Shown here: positions 23,926 to 32,883 of the stretch, piece by piece | Layout of the letters: each line of letters begins with the position of its first letter | Position numbering within the stretch: position 1 is the stretch's first letter | Made by a program: the position numbers and the translations under genes | NCBI GenBank assembly: GCA_947088135.1 | Contig: CAMUFJ010000017.1 | Location: forward strand, 1 to 37,809 | Direction of reading: 5' to 3' | Origin: an uncultured Clostridia bacterium | GTDB lineage: Bacteria > Bacillota > Clostridia > Christensenellales > Borkfalkiaceae | Length of the DNA stretch: 37,809 nt | Notes under the pieces: generated by a model | What the model was told of the DNA's origin: nothing | Database searches by the model: none | What the model saw: the letters and a program-made list of their open reading frames with translations, nothing else

Positions 23926-24650
23926 ACCGCCCCGCGCCCCTCTACGGCAAAAAAAGCGTTTCTTGGAGCACGGTTGCGGCGAATATATTTTGTGCGCTCG
24001 CCGTATGCCTGTTGGTGTTGCTCTCCGTGAACGCATACCTCAACCGTCGGTATCCTCCGCTCGTGGTCATCGGGAGTTCCATGCAAAAAACGTTCGAGGG
24101 CGGGGACTGCCTCTTTACCGACGAGCGGGAAACGCCCGTTCGCGGCGACGTGGTGATCATCGACGTGACGGGTTATCCCGACAAATATCAACCGCACGGC
24201 GAAGAGGAGTACTACATCATTAAGCGCCTGATTGCCGTCGAGGGCGACAGCCTGTACTGTAAGGACGGCGTGGTGTATTTAAAAAAGAGCGGAGAGGACG
24301 CCTTTTCCGCACTCGACGAGCCGTACGTCTATACGCATTCTTCCGCCAAACAGTCCGATTTCGGCGGGGTTTTGGGCGGGAAACCCAACGAGGTGAAAAA
24401 GGACGCGCTCGGCAACTACGGCGTGCTCGATTACGACGAACGGGGCAACGTAGTTCCCGTGACGGTGGGCGAAGGGGAAATCTTTTTCTTGGGCGACCAC
24501 CGCGACAACAGCACCGACGCCCGCGACGTGGGTTGTTTAAAGTTGACGGATATCGCCTCCGTCGTGCCGAAGTGGGCGATCAAATGGAAGTGGTATTCCA
24601 CGGGCTTGGAGAATTTCCGTGAAAAAATTCTCGGCTTTTTCGGATTATAA
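23922..24650 (+). CDS. lepB: Signal peptidase I
   Basis: A membrane-bound S26 peptidase that removes signal peptides from exported proteins. From the chosen start it has 242 residues: a cytosolic N-terminus, one membrane helix (about 15-38), then the outer catalytic domain with Ser53 in GSSMQ, RGDVVII (box C), Lys101 in YIIKRLIAVEGD (box D) and GDHRDNSTDAR (box E). The start is inferred as TTG 23922, overlapping the DUF951 stop as TTGA, with a GGGGGG run (23911-23916) as ribosome site; upstream in-frame codons lie inside DUF951 and encode an Arg-rich shadow. The first Met in frame after TTG would fall beyond the membrane helix. Confidence 0.9.
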   Translation: MNRPAPLYGKKSVSWSTVAANIFCALAVCLLVLLSVNAYLNRRYPPLVVIGSSMQKTFEGGDCLFTDERETPVRGDVVIIDVTGYPDKYQPHGEEEYYIIKRLIAVEGDSLYCKDGVVYLKKSGEDAFSALDEPYVYTHSSAKQSDFGGVLGGKPNEVKKDALGNYGVLDYDERGNVVPVTVGEGEIFFLGDHRDNSTDARDVGCLKLTDIASVVPKWAIKWKWYSTGLENFREKILGFFGL

Positions 24651-24668
24651 AAAACTCGGAGGTTTCGA

Positions 24669-25508
24669 ATGATTCAAATTACCGCAGACAGCACCTGCGA
24701 CCTCGGCGCAAGCATCGGGGAAAGGGGTATCGGGATCATGCCGCTTTCCGTTATCTTGGGAACGGACAGCTTTTTGGACGGCGTGAACATTACCCCGCAG
24801 GACATCTTCTCCTACGTGGAAACAACCAAACAGCTTCCCAAAACCGCCGCGCCGAGCACGGGGGATTACGAGGAGTTTTTTGCCAAATACGTAGACGAGG
24901 GGAAAACGGTCGTTCACGTAAATATATCCTCCAAGTCGTCGGCGGCGTGTTCGTACGCACGGAAGGCGGCGGAGAAGTTCGGGGGGAAGGTGTTTGTCGT
25001 CGATTCCCGCGCGCTCTCTTCGGGGCAAGGCTTACTGGTCATGAAGATCTGCGATTTCAAGGAAAGCGGAATGTCCGCCGAGGAAATCGTAAGGGAAGCG
25101 GAAAAACTCATTCCCAAAATAAACACATCCTTTGTTCCGGACAGGCTCGATTATCTGTATAAGGGCGGGCGTTGCTCGCGCATGGCAATGTACGGCGCAA
25201 ACATTCTCAAAATTCACCCGCTTATCGAAATGGAGGACGGACAGCTCGTGGCGGAAAAAAAGTACAGAGGCAGTATGCAGAAGTGCATTTCCGCGTATAT
25301 TGCCGATCTTGCCGAGAAGTATCCCGCATACGACAGGACGCGCTGTTTTATCACGCATAGCAGTGCGGACGCGGAGCTCGTGGAGTGCGCCCGCCGAAAG
25401 GTTAAGGAGTATTTCACTTTCGATACCGTTTTGGAAACGGTCGCGGGCTCGGTCATTACGGGACACTGCGGAAGAAACACCCTTGGCGTATTGTTCATCG
25501 CTCAGTAA
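24669..25508 (+). CDS. DegV family fatty-acid-binding protein
   Basis: The 279-residue protein opens with ITADSTCDL, the DegV hallmark, and has PSTGDYEEFF, VVDSRALSSGQG and a DRLDYLYKGGRCS segment in the expected order. DegV/FakB proteins bind fatty acids, and some hand them to the FakA kinase for phospholipid synthesis. No fakA is in the window, so the partner is unknown. The ATG follows GGAGG. The gene is separated from signal peptidase by only 18 bases and is probably cotranscribed. Confidence 0.9.
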   Translation: MIQITADSTCDLGASIGERGIGIMPLSVILGTDSFLDGVNITPQDIFSYVETTKQLPKTAAPSTGDYEEFFAKYVDEGKTVVHVNISSKSSAACSYARKAAEKFGGKVFVVDSRALSSGQGLLVMKICDFKESGMSAEEIVREAEKLIPKINTSFVPDRLDYLYKGGRCSRMAMYGANILKIHPLIEMEDGQLVAEKKYRGSMQKCISAYIADLAEKYPAYDRTRCFITHSSADAELVECARRKVKEYFTFDTVLETVAGSVITGHCGRNTLGVLFIAQ

Positions 25509-25540
25509 AAAATGCGCGTTTGCGCGGGAATAAGGAAATT

Positions 25541-26077
25541 ATGATAAAGCTTTATGACGACAGCGATTTTTGGAAGGTAAGGATACAGCGCAAAAAGCTC
25601 CTCTGGGGCTTTATCGGGGCGACGCTCGCCGTTTTTTTGGCGCTTGTCGGCTTTGTAACTTACTACATCATGCTCCCCTATAAAGACCCGAACAGAACTT
25701 GGGTCATTGCCGTTACCTGCGTGTTGGTGGGACTGTATCTCATCTTTTTGTTTCCTTACATGGGAATCAGTTACAAGCGTTGCAACGCCTATTACAAGGC
25801 GATGCGCTTTATATCGGTGGGGCTTAAAGAGAGCGCGACTCTTCCCTTCGAGTACGTGGACGATTGGACGACGCACGACGGCATCGACGTGAACGTCGCC
25901 GTGTTCGCCGTGAAAAACATCAAGCGGGACGAGGTAATGCATCGCCAGATTTACGTTGACGGCGAGAAGGACTTCCCGCCTTTCGAGGAAGGGAAGACCT
26001 ATAAAATCGTATCGCAGGGGAATTTACTTATCGAATACGAACCGATCGAGGAGGAAGAGCAATGCGCGCAGTCGTAA
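25541..26077 (+). CDS. Unknown small membrane protein
   Basis: A 178-residue protein I do not recognise. Two hydrophobic helices (about residues 17-39 and 47-67) follow a charged N-terminus, and the remaining ~100 residues form a soluble domain rich in acidic and aromatic residues, ending in an acidic stretch. ATG 25541 is preferred over an in-frame codon at 25520 because AAGGAA lies just upstream. Its end overlaps the ACT-domain gene start by 16 bases, so the two are coupled. Confidence 0.75.
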   Translation: MIKLYDDSDFWKVRIQRKKLLWGFIGATLAVFLALVGFVTYYIMLPYKDPNRTWVIAVTCVLVGLYLIFLFPYMGISYKRCNAYYKAMRFISVGLKESATLPFEYVDDWTTHDGIDVNVAVFAVKNIKRDEVMHRQIYVDGEKDFPPFEEGKTYKIVSQGNLLIEYEPIEEEEQCAQS

Positions 26078-26331
26078 CGGTCACGGGCTCGGACAGGCGT
26101 GGGATCATCGCCAAAGTGAGCGGATTTTTGTTTGAACGCAACATCAATATCGAGGATATTTCGCAGACGCTGCTTGGGGATCAGTTCGCCATGATCATGC
26201 TTGCGGATACCTCGGAGAGCAGCGTGGATTTTTCCAAGCTGTCTTCCGAGCTCGAAGAATTGGGAAAAGAAATCGGCATGACGGTGCGTATTCAGCACGC
26301 GGATATTTTCGACGCCATGCATAAAATTTAG
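26062..26331 (+). CDS. ACT domain protein, UPF0237 family
   Basis: An 89-residue single ACT domain: VVTVTGSDRRGIIAKVSGFL, then INIEDISQTLLGDQFAMIML, as in the GcvR-like UPF0237 family. ACT domains bind small ligands, often amino acids, and regulate partner proteins. GAGGAGG lies 6 bases before the ATG. The next gene is the PFL-family protein, and this pair is conserved in many Bacillota, which suggests the ACT protein senses a ligand for it. Confidence 0.92.
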   Translation: MRAVVTVTGSDRRGIIAKVSGFLFERNINIEDISQTLLGDQFAMIMLADTSESSVDFSKLSSELEELGKEIGMTVRIQHADIFDAMHKI

Positions 26332-26347
26332 CGCTCGGAGCGTATTC

Positions 26348-27703
26348 ATGTTCAATACTTACGAAGTTCTCGAAACAATCGAAATGATCGAAAAGGAGCA
26401 CCTCGATATCCGCACGGTAACGATGGGGCTGTCCCTCTTGCCCTGCATTCGCGGAAGCGCCGAGGAAACGGCGAAGGCGGTGTACGACCGCGTGATGAAA
26501 AAGGCGGATCGGCTTGTGGGTACGGCGGAATCGCTCTCGCGGGAGTACGGCATTCCTATCGTCAACAAGCGGGTGTCCGTTACGCCCGTGTCCCTTTTAA
26601 CGGCGGCGTTCCCGTCTAAGAGCGCGCTCGTCGGTAAGGCGCTGGACAGGGCGGCAAGAGAGCTCGGCATTGATTTTTTGGGCGGCTATACTGCGCTCGT
26701 CCATAAGGGCACGGCGGACTATGAAGAAGTCTTTTTGAATACCATTCCCGAAACGCTCGCGCAAACGGAGCGGCTCTGCTCCTCCGTTAACGTCGGCTCT
26801 TCCCGCTCGGGCATCAATATGGACGCGGTGCGCGCAATGGGCGGGATCATTAAGGAAACGGCGGAGCTCACCAAAATGCAGAACGGGCTGGGCTGTGCAA
26901 AGCTCGTCGTGTTCTGCAATGCGGTGGAGGACAATCCGTTCATGGCGGGCGCTTTCCACGGCGTGGGGGAAGCGGATACCGTCGTCAACGTGGGGGTTTC
27001 CGGTCCGGGCGTCGTACAGCACGCGCTCAAATCTGTTCCCGACGCCGACTTGACGGACGCGGCGGAAACCATCAAGCGTACGGCTTTTAAAATCACCCGT
27101 GCGGGTCAGCTTATCGCAAGAGAGGCGGCTTCCCGCCTGAACGCGCGGTTCGGCATCGTCGATTTGTCGCTCGCGCCCACGCCCGCCCGCGGGGATTCCG
27201 TAGCGCATATTTTGGAAGAATTGGGGTTGGAAGTCGTGGGCTGTCACGGCACGACGGCGGCGCTCGCCATGCTCAACGACGCGGTGAAAAAGGGGGGCGT
27301 TATGGCGTCCTCGCGCGTCGGCGGACTTTCTGGCGCGTTCATTCCCGTGTCCGAGGACATCGGCATGATCGAATCGGCGTCGGCGGGGAAAATTTCCATC
27401 GACAAGCTCGAAGCCATGACCTGCGTCTGCTCGGTGGGGCTCGACATGATCGCGATCCCCGGCGACACGCCCGCAACGACCGTTTCGGCGATCATCGCGG
27501 ACGAGGCGGCGATCGGCATGATCAACAACAAAACGACGGCGGTGCGCATCATTCCCGCGCCCGACAAAAAGGTGGGGGACGAAGTGAATTTCGGAGGGCT
27601 ACTGGGCGTTGCGCCCGTCATGCCCGTACACGGGGGCGATTCGTCTAAATTCGTGGGGCGCGGCGGGCTGATTCCCGCACCCATTCACAGCTTTAAAAAT
27701 TAA
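26348..27703 (+). CDS. PFL family protein (UPF0210)
   Basis: A 451-residue protein of the UPF0210/DUF711 family, related in fold to pyruvate formate-lyase-type glycyl-radical proteins but without evidence here for a radical Gly loop. Conserved-looking glycine-rich stretches include GVGEADTVVNVGVSGPGVV, GFHGTT-type VVGCHGTTAALA and a C-terminal VHGGDSSKFVGRGG. The catalytic role is unproven. It follows the ACT gene by 16 bases. Length is typical for the family. Confidence 0.9.
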   Translation: MFNTYEVLETIEMIEKEHLDIRTVTMGLSLLPCIRGSAEETAKAVYDRVMKKADRLVGTAESLSREYGIPIVNKRVSVTPVSLLTAAFPSKSALVGKALDRAARELGIDFLGGYTALVHKGTADYEEVFLNTIPETLAQTERLCSSVNVGSSRSGINMDAVRAMGGIIKETAELTKMQNGLGCAKLVVFCNAVEDNPFMAGAFHGVGEADTVVNVGVSGPGVVQHALKSVPDADLTDAAETIKRTAFKITRAGQLIAREAASRLNARFGIVDLSLAPTPARGDSVAHILEELGLEVVGCHGTTAALAMLNDAVKKGGVMASSRVGGLSGAFIPVSEDIGMIESASAGKISIDKLEAMTCVCSVGLDMIAIPGDTPATTVSAIIADEAAIGMINNKTTAVRIIPAPDKKVGDEVNFGGLLGVAPVMPVHGGDSSKFVGRGGLIPAPIHSFKN

Positions 27704-27732
27704 AATTTTATTTGAATAAGGAGTAACATGAC

Positions 27733-29499
27733 ATGGAAAGAAGCGAAGTAAAAACCGAATACAAATGGAAAGTGGAGGACGTATTTGCGGACGACGAAGC
27801 GTGGGAAAAGGCGTTTGCCGAAGTAAGCGGCGCGCTTGATTTTTCGGCTTATCGCGGAACGTTAAACACACCCGAAAACGTTTTGAAATATTTCAAGGCG
27901 GAGGAAGAGGTGGAAATCAAACTTCTGCGCGTGTATCTCTATGCTTTCCTGCACCATGACGAGGACGTGCGCGATTCCAAGTACAATTCCTATCTTTCGC
28001 GCATCATGACCGTGATGTCCCGTCTTGGCGCGGAAACGTCTTTCGCCATGCCCGAAATTTCCGCTCTTCCGGAAGAAACGCTCGATAAGCTCTGCAAAAG
28101 CAAATTGCTGGGCGATTACGATTATATGCTTTCCCGCATCAAAGCGAAGAAGAAATACATTCTTTCCGAAAAGGAAGAGCGTATTTTGGCACAGACGCAG
28201 GAGCCCATGAACGCGGCGAACGAGGCGTTCGAGATGCTCGACAATGCCGATTTGAATTTGCCTGAAATCGAATACGAGGGGAAGAAACAGCAACTCTCGC
28301 ACGGGCTTTATTCGGTGATCATGTTCGGAAGCGATCGCGAGAAGCGTGCTGAGGCGTTCAAGCTTTACTATTCCGCGTATCGCAAACTCATCAACACGCT
28401 TTCTTCCACTTATCATAGCAACGTGAAGCAAGATATTTTTTATAAAAACGTGCGCGGATATGCTTCCTGCCTCGAAATGGCGCTTTTGGGCGAGGACGTA
28501 GACAAAAGCGTGTACGACAATCTTGTAAACACCGTAAACGAGTGCGCGCCCGTCATGCACCGCTATATGAAGGTTCGGAAAAAGACGCTCGGATACGACG
28601 AGATGCACGTTTATGATTTACACACGCCGCTTGTGGAAAACGCGGAACTTCGCCTTTCTTACGAGGATGCATACGAGCTCGTGTTGAAGGGGCTCGCTCC
28701 GCTCGGCGAAGAGTATAACGCTTTGCTCAAAAAGGGCAAGGACGAGCGTTGGATCGACGTATGCGAAACGGATGGCAAGCGTAGCGGGGCTTATTCGATC
28801 GGTATCTATGGAAATCATCCGTTCGTGCTTTTGAATTATCAGAAAACGACGAACGATATTTTCACGATCGCGCACGAAATGGGGCATTCGTTGCATTCTT
28901 ATTTTTCCAACAAAAATCAGCCCTACTCCAAGTGCGACTATACTATTTTCGTGGCGGAGGTCGCAAGCACCGTAAACGAAGTATTGCTTTTAAAATACTT
29001 GCTTAAAACGACGGACGATAAGCGTTTGAAAAAGTATCTGTTGAACTACTTCATGGATATGATTCGCACTACTCTGTTCCGTCAAACGCAATTCGCGGAG
29101 TTCGAGGAAAAGGCGCACGCCATGGCGGAAGCGGGCGAGCCGCTCAATAAAGACAATTTGTCCGAGCTCTATTACGGGCTCAACAAAAAGTATTACGGCG
29201 AAGCGGTCACGCACGATAAGGATATCGAAATCGAGTGGGCGCGTATCCCGCACTTCTACCGCTCGTTTTACGTGTATAAGTACGCAACGGGAATTACTTC
29301 CGCCGTATGCATCGCAAATAGAATTATAAAGGAAGGGGAACCCGCTGTCAAAGATTATTTCCGATTCCTTTCGGGCGGTTGCAGTACCGATCCCGTGTCC
29401 CTTCTCCGCATTGCCGGCGCGGATCTTACAAAGAAGGAAACTTACCTCGTCGCCATGCGGGAGTTTGAGGACGCGCTTAACGAGTTCGAAAAAATCTAA
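27733..29499 (+). CDS. pepF: Oligoendopeptidase F (M3 family)
   Basis: A 588-residue cytoplasmic zinc peptidase that degrades short peptides. The zinc site HEMGH is at residues 381-385 within FTIAHEMGHSLHSYF, and the third ligand Glu lies in FVAEVASTVNE, about 25 residues later. Most of the rest is helical, as in M3 peptidases. AAGGAG lies 8 bases before ATG 27733; a nearby ATG at 27728 is out of frame. The gene is complete and of normal length. Confidence 0.94.
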   Translation: MERSEVKTEYKWKVEDVFADDEAWEKAFAEVSGALDFSAYRGTLNTPENVLKYFKAEEEVEIKLLRVYLYAFLHHDEDVRDSKYNSYLSRIMTVMSRLGAETSFAMPEISALPEETLDKLCKSKLLGDYDYMLSRIKAKKKYILSEKEERILAQTQEPMNAANEAFEMLDNADLNLPEIEYEGKKQQLSHGLYSVIMFGSDREKRAEAFKLYYSAYRKLINTLSSTYHSNVKQDIFYKNVRGYASCLEMALLGEDVDKSVYDNLVNTVNECAPVMHRYMKVRKKTLGYDEMHVYDLHTPLVENAELRLSYEDAYELVLKGLAPLGEEYNALLKKGKDERWIDVCETDGKRSGAYSIGIYGNHPFVLLNYQKTTNDIFTIAHEMGHSLHSYFSNKNQPYSKCDYTIFVAEVASTVNEVLLLKYLLKTTDDKRLKKYLLNYFMDMIRTTLFRQTQFAEFEEKAHAMAEAGEPLNKDNLSELYYGLNKKYYGEAVTHDKDIEIEWARIPHFYRSFYVYKYATGITSAVCIANRIIKEGEPAVKDYFRFLSGGCSTDPVSLLRIAGADLTKKETYLVAMREFEDALNEFEKI

Positions 29500-29526
29500 A
29501 CCGAAATACCGATCGAGGAAACACTT

Positions 29527-30966
29527 ATGGCAGTAAATCAGATGCCGCATAATTTGGACGCGGAAGCAGCGCTTTTAGGCTGTATTATCATCGACGAAGC
29601 AATCCAGTCCGATCTTTTGGAAACACTCAAAGAGGACGACTTTTATCAGGAATCGCACCGTGTTATTCTTTCGGCGATGAAAGAAGTTTACGGCGCGCGC
29701 AAGCCCGTAGACGTCGTTACGCTTACCGACTGTTTGGAGAGAAACGGCGCTTTGGAGCGGGCGGGCGGGCTTCGCCATATCACCGAGCTTGCGGAAATCA
29801 CGCCGTCGGCGGCGAATTTTAAACAATATTTCGAAATCGTCCGCAGGGACGCAGTCAACCGCTTGCTTATCCGCGCCGCCAAGGAGATTATCGAGAACAG
29901 CATGAAGAGCCCCGACGAGCGGGAAGCGGTCGCCTTTGCGGAAAAGGCGGTGTACGACATTTCGCGCAAGGAGGACGGTTCTGCTTTGGCGGGACTTGCC
30001 GACGGCGTCGTCGTGCATCAAGTCATCGATAAATTCGAGGAGATCCAATCCAACCCCAACGCCTTCCGAGGTGCGGAAACGGGCTTTACGCACCTCGACC
30101 GCATTACCAACGGTTTGCAGAAATCCGACCTTATCGTCATCGCGGCGCGCCCCGGTATGGGAAAGACTTCGCTTTCCATGAACATCGTGGAAAACGTCTG
30201 CCTGAACAAGGGGAAAACCGCTGCCGTGTTTTCGCTCGAAATGCCTCGCGCGCAGCTCGTACAAAGGCTTTTGTGCGCCCACGCGGGGGTAAGTATGGAA
30301 AAGGCGCTTTCGGGTAAGCTCGTGCAGTCGGAATGGAAAAAGCTTTTGCTTGCGGGCGATAAGCTCAAAAAGGCAAAAATCTTTATCGACGATTCCTCCC
30401 GCGTTACGCCGGCGGAAATCTTGTCGAAGTGCAGACGGCTTTCTTCGCAGACGGGCGGGATAGACCTGATCATGATCGACTATATTCAGCTCATGAGCGG
30501 GGGGGAGAACTACCGCAACAGCGAAAACAGACAGCAGGAAATCGCTTCCATTACGCGCGATTTGAAGCTTATGGCAAAGGAGCTCGACGTGCCCGTAATC
30601 GCGCTTTCCCAGCTCCGCCGTATTCAAACCAAAGAGCCTCAGCTTTCCGATCTGCGCGAATCGGGCGCAATCGAGCAGGACGCGGATATCGTTATGTTCA
30701 TCAACCGTCCCGACGTGACGGCGACGGCGGAAGAGCTTGCCAAGGGAAGCGTCGTGAAAGGGGCGGCGGAAATCATTCTCGCCAAGCACCGTAACGGCGC
30801 GTTGGGCAGGATCCAGCTTCGCTTCCTCGGCGAAAGCACCAAGTTCGTGGACGTGGAGGATCAGAACCGCCCCAACGAAGAACCGGGCGCGGCGCCTCCT
30901 CCCGATTGGAACGATCGGGATTTCGGGGACGTTTTCCCCGAACCGACGGGGATACCCGAAGAATGA
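29527..30966 (+). CDS. dnaB: Replicative DNA helicase DnaB
   Basis: The hexameric replication-fork helicase (479 aa; DnaC in Bacillus naming). The N-terminal helical domain begins NQMPHNLDAEAALLG, the linker helix follows, and the RecA-like domain has Walker A ARPGMGKTS near residue 208, LIMIDYIQLM as Walker B, and LSQLRR plus SDLRESGAIEQDAD as the later motifs. The C-terminus is Pro/Asp/Glu-rich. Its TGA overlaps the ATG of the Sua5 gene. No rplI or DHH gene is adjacent in this window, unlike in many Bacillota. Confidence 0.95.
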   Translation: MAVNQMPHNLDAEAALLGCIIIDEAIQSDLLETLKEDDFYQESHRVILSAMKEVYGARKPVDVVTLTDCLERNGALERAGGLRHITELAEITPSAANFKQYFEIVRRDAVNRLLIRAAKEIIENSMKSPDEREAVAFAEKAVYDISRKEDGSALAGLADGVVVHQVIDKFEEIQSNPNAFRGAETGFTHLDRITNGLQKSDLIVIAARPGMGKTSLSMNIVENVCLNKGKTAAVFSLEMPRAQLVQRLLCAHAGVSMEKALSGKLVQSEWKKLLLAGDKLKKAKIFIDDSSRVTPAEILSKCRRLSSQTGGIDLIMIDYIQLMSGGENYRNSENRQQEIASITRDLKLMAKELDVPVIALSQLRRIQTKEPQLSDLRESGAIEQDADIVMFINRPDVTATAEELAKGSVVKGAAEIILAKHRNGALGRIQLRFLGESTKFVDVEDQNRPNEEPGAAPPPDWNDRDFGDVFPEPTGIPEE

Positions 30967-31964
30967 ACACGCAAATAATGCCCGTTACGCCGTCCTCGCT
31001 CCGTGCGGCGCGCGAGCTCGTCGGGCGCGGGGAACTCGTCGCGTTTCACACGGAAACGGTGTACGGCTTGGGCGCGGACGCATTCAGCGACGAAGCCGTT
31101 CAAAAAATATTCGCTTTGAAGGGACGCCCCGCAAACAATCCGCTCATCGTACACGTTCACCGCGGTTACGATATCGGCGGACTTGTAGACGGCGCGCCCG
31201 CCTATACGGAAAAATTGCGGAAGGCATTTCTTCCCGGTCCGCTCACCATGGTTTATCCTTCCACGGGAAAGGTGAGCAGGTTCGTATCTTGCGGGCTCGA
31301 TACGCTTGCGATCCGCGTACCGTCTTCGGAAGCGGCGCAAGCCTTCTTGCGAGAGGTCAATATCCCGATCGCCGCGCCAAGCGCAAACCGCAGTAAACAC
31401 GTTTCGCCCGTCACGGCGGAACACGTCTACGACGACTTTAACGGCGAGCTTGCCCTCATTTTGGACGGGGGAGCTTGTTCGGGCGGCATCGAGAGCACGG
31501 TCTTGGACTGTACGGGGAAAATCCCCGTTATCTTGCGCGCAGGGCTCGTGACAAGGGAGATGATCGCGTCAGTTGCGGGCGATTGCGGCGTGTACGTGCC
31601 CCAAACGGGAGAACAGCCCAAGAGTCCCGGTATGGCTTATCGGCACTACACTCCGCGTTGCCGTACCGCATACTTTTTAAAGGAAGATTTGGAGCTTGCG
31701 CTCAGAGCATATCAAGCCGAGGAGGCGGGCGGAGGAACTCCCTGCATTTTGGCGGAGGAGGGAATCGTGCCCGCGGGCTTTCGCGGATTGAGTTTGGGAA
31801 AGAGCGGGGAGGACATGGCAAACAGACTTTACGCGTTGCTTCGTCTGGCAGAGCGACAATCGACCCTGTTAATCGCAATCGAGCCGACCCTGAGCGGAGG
31901 CGTTATGGACGGGGTCATGAACCGCTTGACGCGTGCATTCGGGAGAGTGGGCAATGAAACATAA
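30963..31964 (+). CDS. L-threonylcarbamoyladenylate synthase (Sua5/YwlC)
   Basis: This enzyme makes threonylcarbamoyl-AMP from Thr, bicarbonate and ATP for the t6A modification of tRNA. The YrdC domain shows FHTETVYGLGADA (28-40), KGRPANNPLIVHV (53-65), SANRS and GGIESTVLDC. A C-terminal Sua5-specific domain with KSPGMAYRHYTP makes it the long Sua5 type (333 aa). ATG 30963 overlaps the dnaB stop; the open frame upstream lies inside dnaB. With the next two genes it follows the ywlC-ywlE-ywlF order of Bacillus subtilis. Confidence 0.93.
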   Translation: MNTQIMPVTPSSLRAARELVGRGELVAFHTETVYGLGADAFSDEAVQKIFALKGRPANNPLIVHVHRGYDIGGLVDGAPAYTEKLRKAFLPGPLTMVYPSTGKVSRFVSCGLDTLAIRVPSSEAAQAFLREVNIPIAAPSANRSKHVSPVTAEHVYDDFNGELALILDGGACSGGIESTVLDCTGKIPVILRAGLVTREMIASVAGDCGVYVPQTGEQPKSPGMAYRHYTPRCRTAYFLKEDLELALRAYQAEEAGGGTPCILAEEGIVPAGFRGLSLGKSGEDMANRLYALLRLAERQSTLLIAIEPTLSGGVMDGVMNRLTRAFGRVGNET

Positions 31965-32397
31965 GAAAATCGTATTCGTTTGCACGGGCAATACCTGCCG
32001 TTCGCCCATGGCGGAGGCGGCGCTTCGTGCGGAGCTGAAAAAACGCAAGATCGCGTGGTACACCGTACAGTCGGCGGGTATTTCCGCCGTCGAGGGAAAT
32101 CCCGTCAATCCGCTTGCAAAAGAGGCGCTCGAAAAAGAGAAGCTTTCGCTTTCTCCCAAATTCCGTTCCCGCCGTCTAAGCGAAAAACTCGTCGGCGAGG
32201 CGTTCGCCGTCGTCTGCATGGAGGAGGCGCAACGCGCTCATTTCCCGAACGACGGGAAGGTGACAAGCTTTTTCGAGCTGTGCGGAAGGGAAATTCCCGA
32301 TCCTTACGGGCAGGGCGAAGAAGTGTATCTTGCCACCTTGCACGCAATTTGCGCGTGTATGCCCGTCGTTATCAAAAAAATAATCTCTCAACAGTAG
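31954..32397 (+). CDS. ywlE: Low-molecular-weight phosphatase, probably a protein-arginine phosphatase (YwlE-like)
   Basis: A 147-residue phosphatase with P-loop CTGNTCRSPMAE (Cys10 nucleophile) and a catalytic Asp in IPDPYGQ. Residue 14 is Thr where classical tyrosine phosphatases have a hydrophobic residue; in YwlE this Thr is known to favour phosphoarginine. Position between Sua5 and RpiB matches B. subtilis ywlE. No McsB arginine kinase gene is in the window. The ATG at 31954 overlaps the end of the Sua5 gene, with GGGAG upstream. Confidence 0.88.
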   Translation: MKHKKIVFVCTGNTCRSPMAEAALRAELKKRKIAWYTVQSAGISAVEGNPVNPLAKEALEKEKLSLSPKFRSRRLSEKLVGEAFAVVCMEEAQRAHFPNDGKVTSFFELCGREIPDPYGQGEEVYLATLHAICACMPVVIKKIISQQ

Positions 32398-32407
32398 GAG
32401 TATGAAT

Positions 32408-32860
32408 ATGAAAATTGCAATGTGTTGCGATCACGGCGGTCTTCGGCTGAAAAACGTGATAAAACAGGTTCTCGAAACGAGCGGTCACGAAATCGTCGAT
32501 TTCGGAACGACGAATGAAAATTCCTGCGATTATCCCGATTTTGCTCTGCTCGCGTCGGAGGCGATTGTGCGCGGGGAGTGCGAAAAGGGGGTTTTTGTCT
32601 GCACGACGGGAATCGGCATCAGTATTGCGGCGAACAAAGTCCCCGGAATCCGTTGTGCCCTCTGCGCGGATCCGCTCTCCGCGAAAATGACGCGGTTGCA
32701 CAACAACGCCAACGTGCTCGCGCTCGGCGGGGGATACGTCGGCGACAATCTTGCCGAAGAGATCGTGAAAACGTTTATGGAAACGTCCTTTTCGGAGGAA
32801 GCTAAGCATATTCGCAGGATCGATAAGATCACGGCAATCGAGAAAAAGTATTTGAAGTAA
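32408..32860 (+). CDS. rpiB: Ribose 5-phosphate isomerase B
   Basis: Interconverts ribose-5-P and ribulose-5-P in the pentose phosphate pathway; related enzymes act on allose-6-P or galactose-6-P. The protein (150 aa) shows CDHGG near residue 7, the catalytic Cys65 in CTTGIGISIAANK and the HNNANVLALGGG stretch. ATG 32408 is chosen because AGGAG (32396-32400) lies 7 bases before it but only one base before the alternative ATG 32402. It is the third gene of the ywl-like cluster. Confidence 0.92.
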   Translation: MKIAMCCDHGGLRLKNVIKQVLETSGHEIVDFGTTNENSCDYPDFALLASEAIVRGECEKGVFVCTTGIGISIAANKVPGIRCALCADPLSAKMTRLHNNANVLALGGGYVGDNLAEEIVKTFMETSFSEEAKHIRRIDKITAIEKKYLK

Positions 32861-32883
32861 GACAAACAAAGGCAGAGTAGAAA

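Noticed and set aside
29575..30789. 404-codon minus-strand ORF opposite dnaB
   Set aside because: Antisense shadow of a clear helicase gene, with low-complexity, Arg/His-rich translation.
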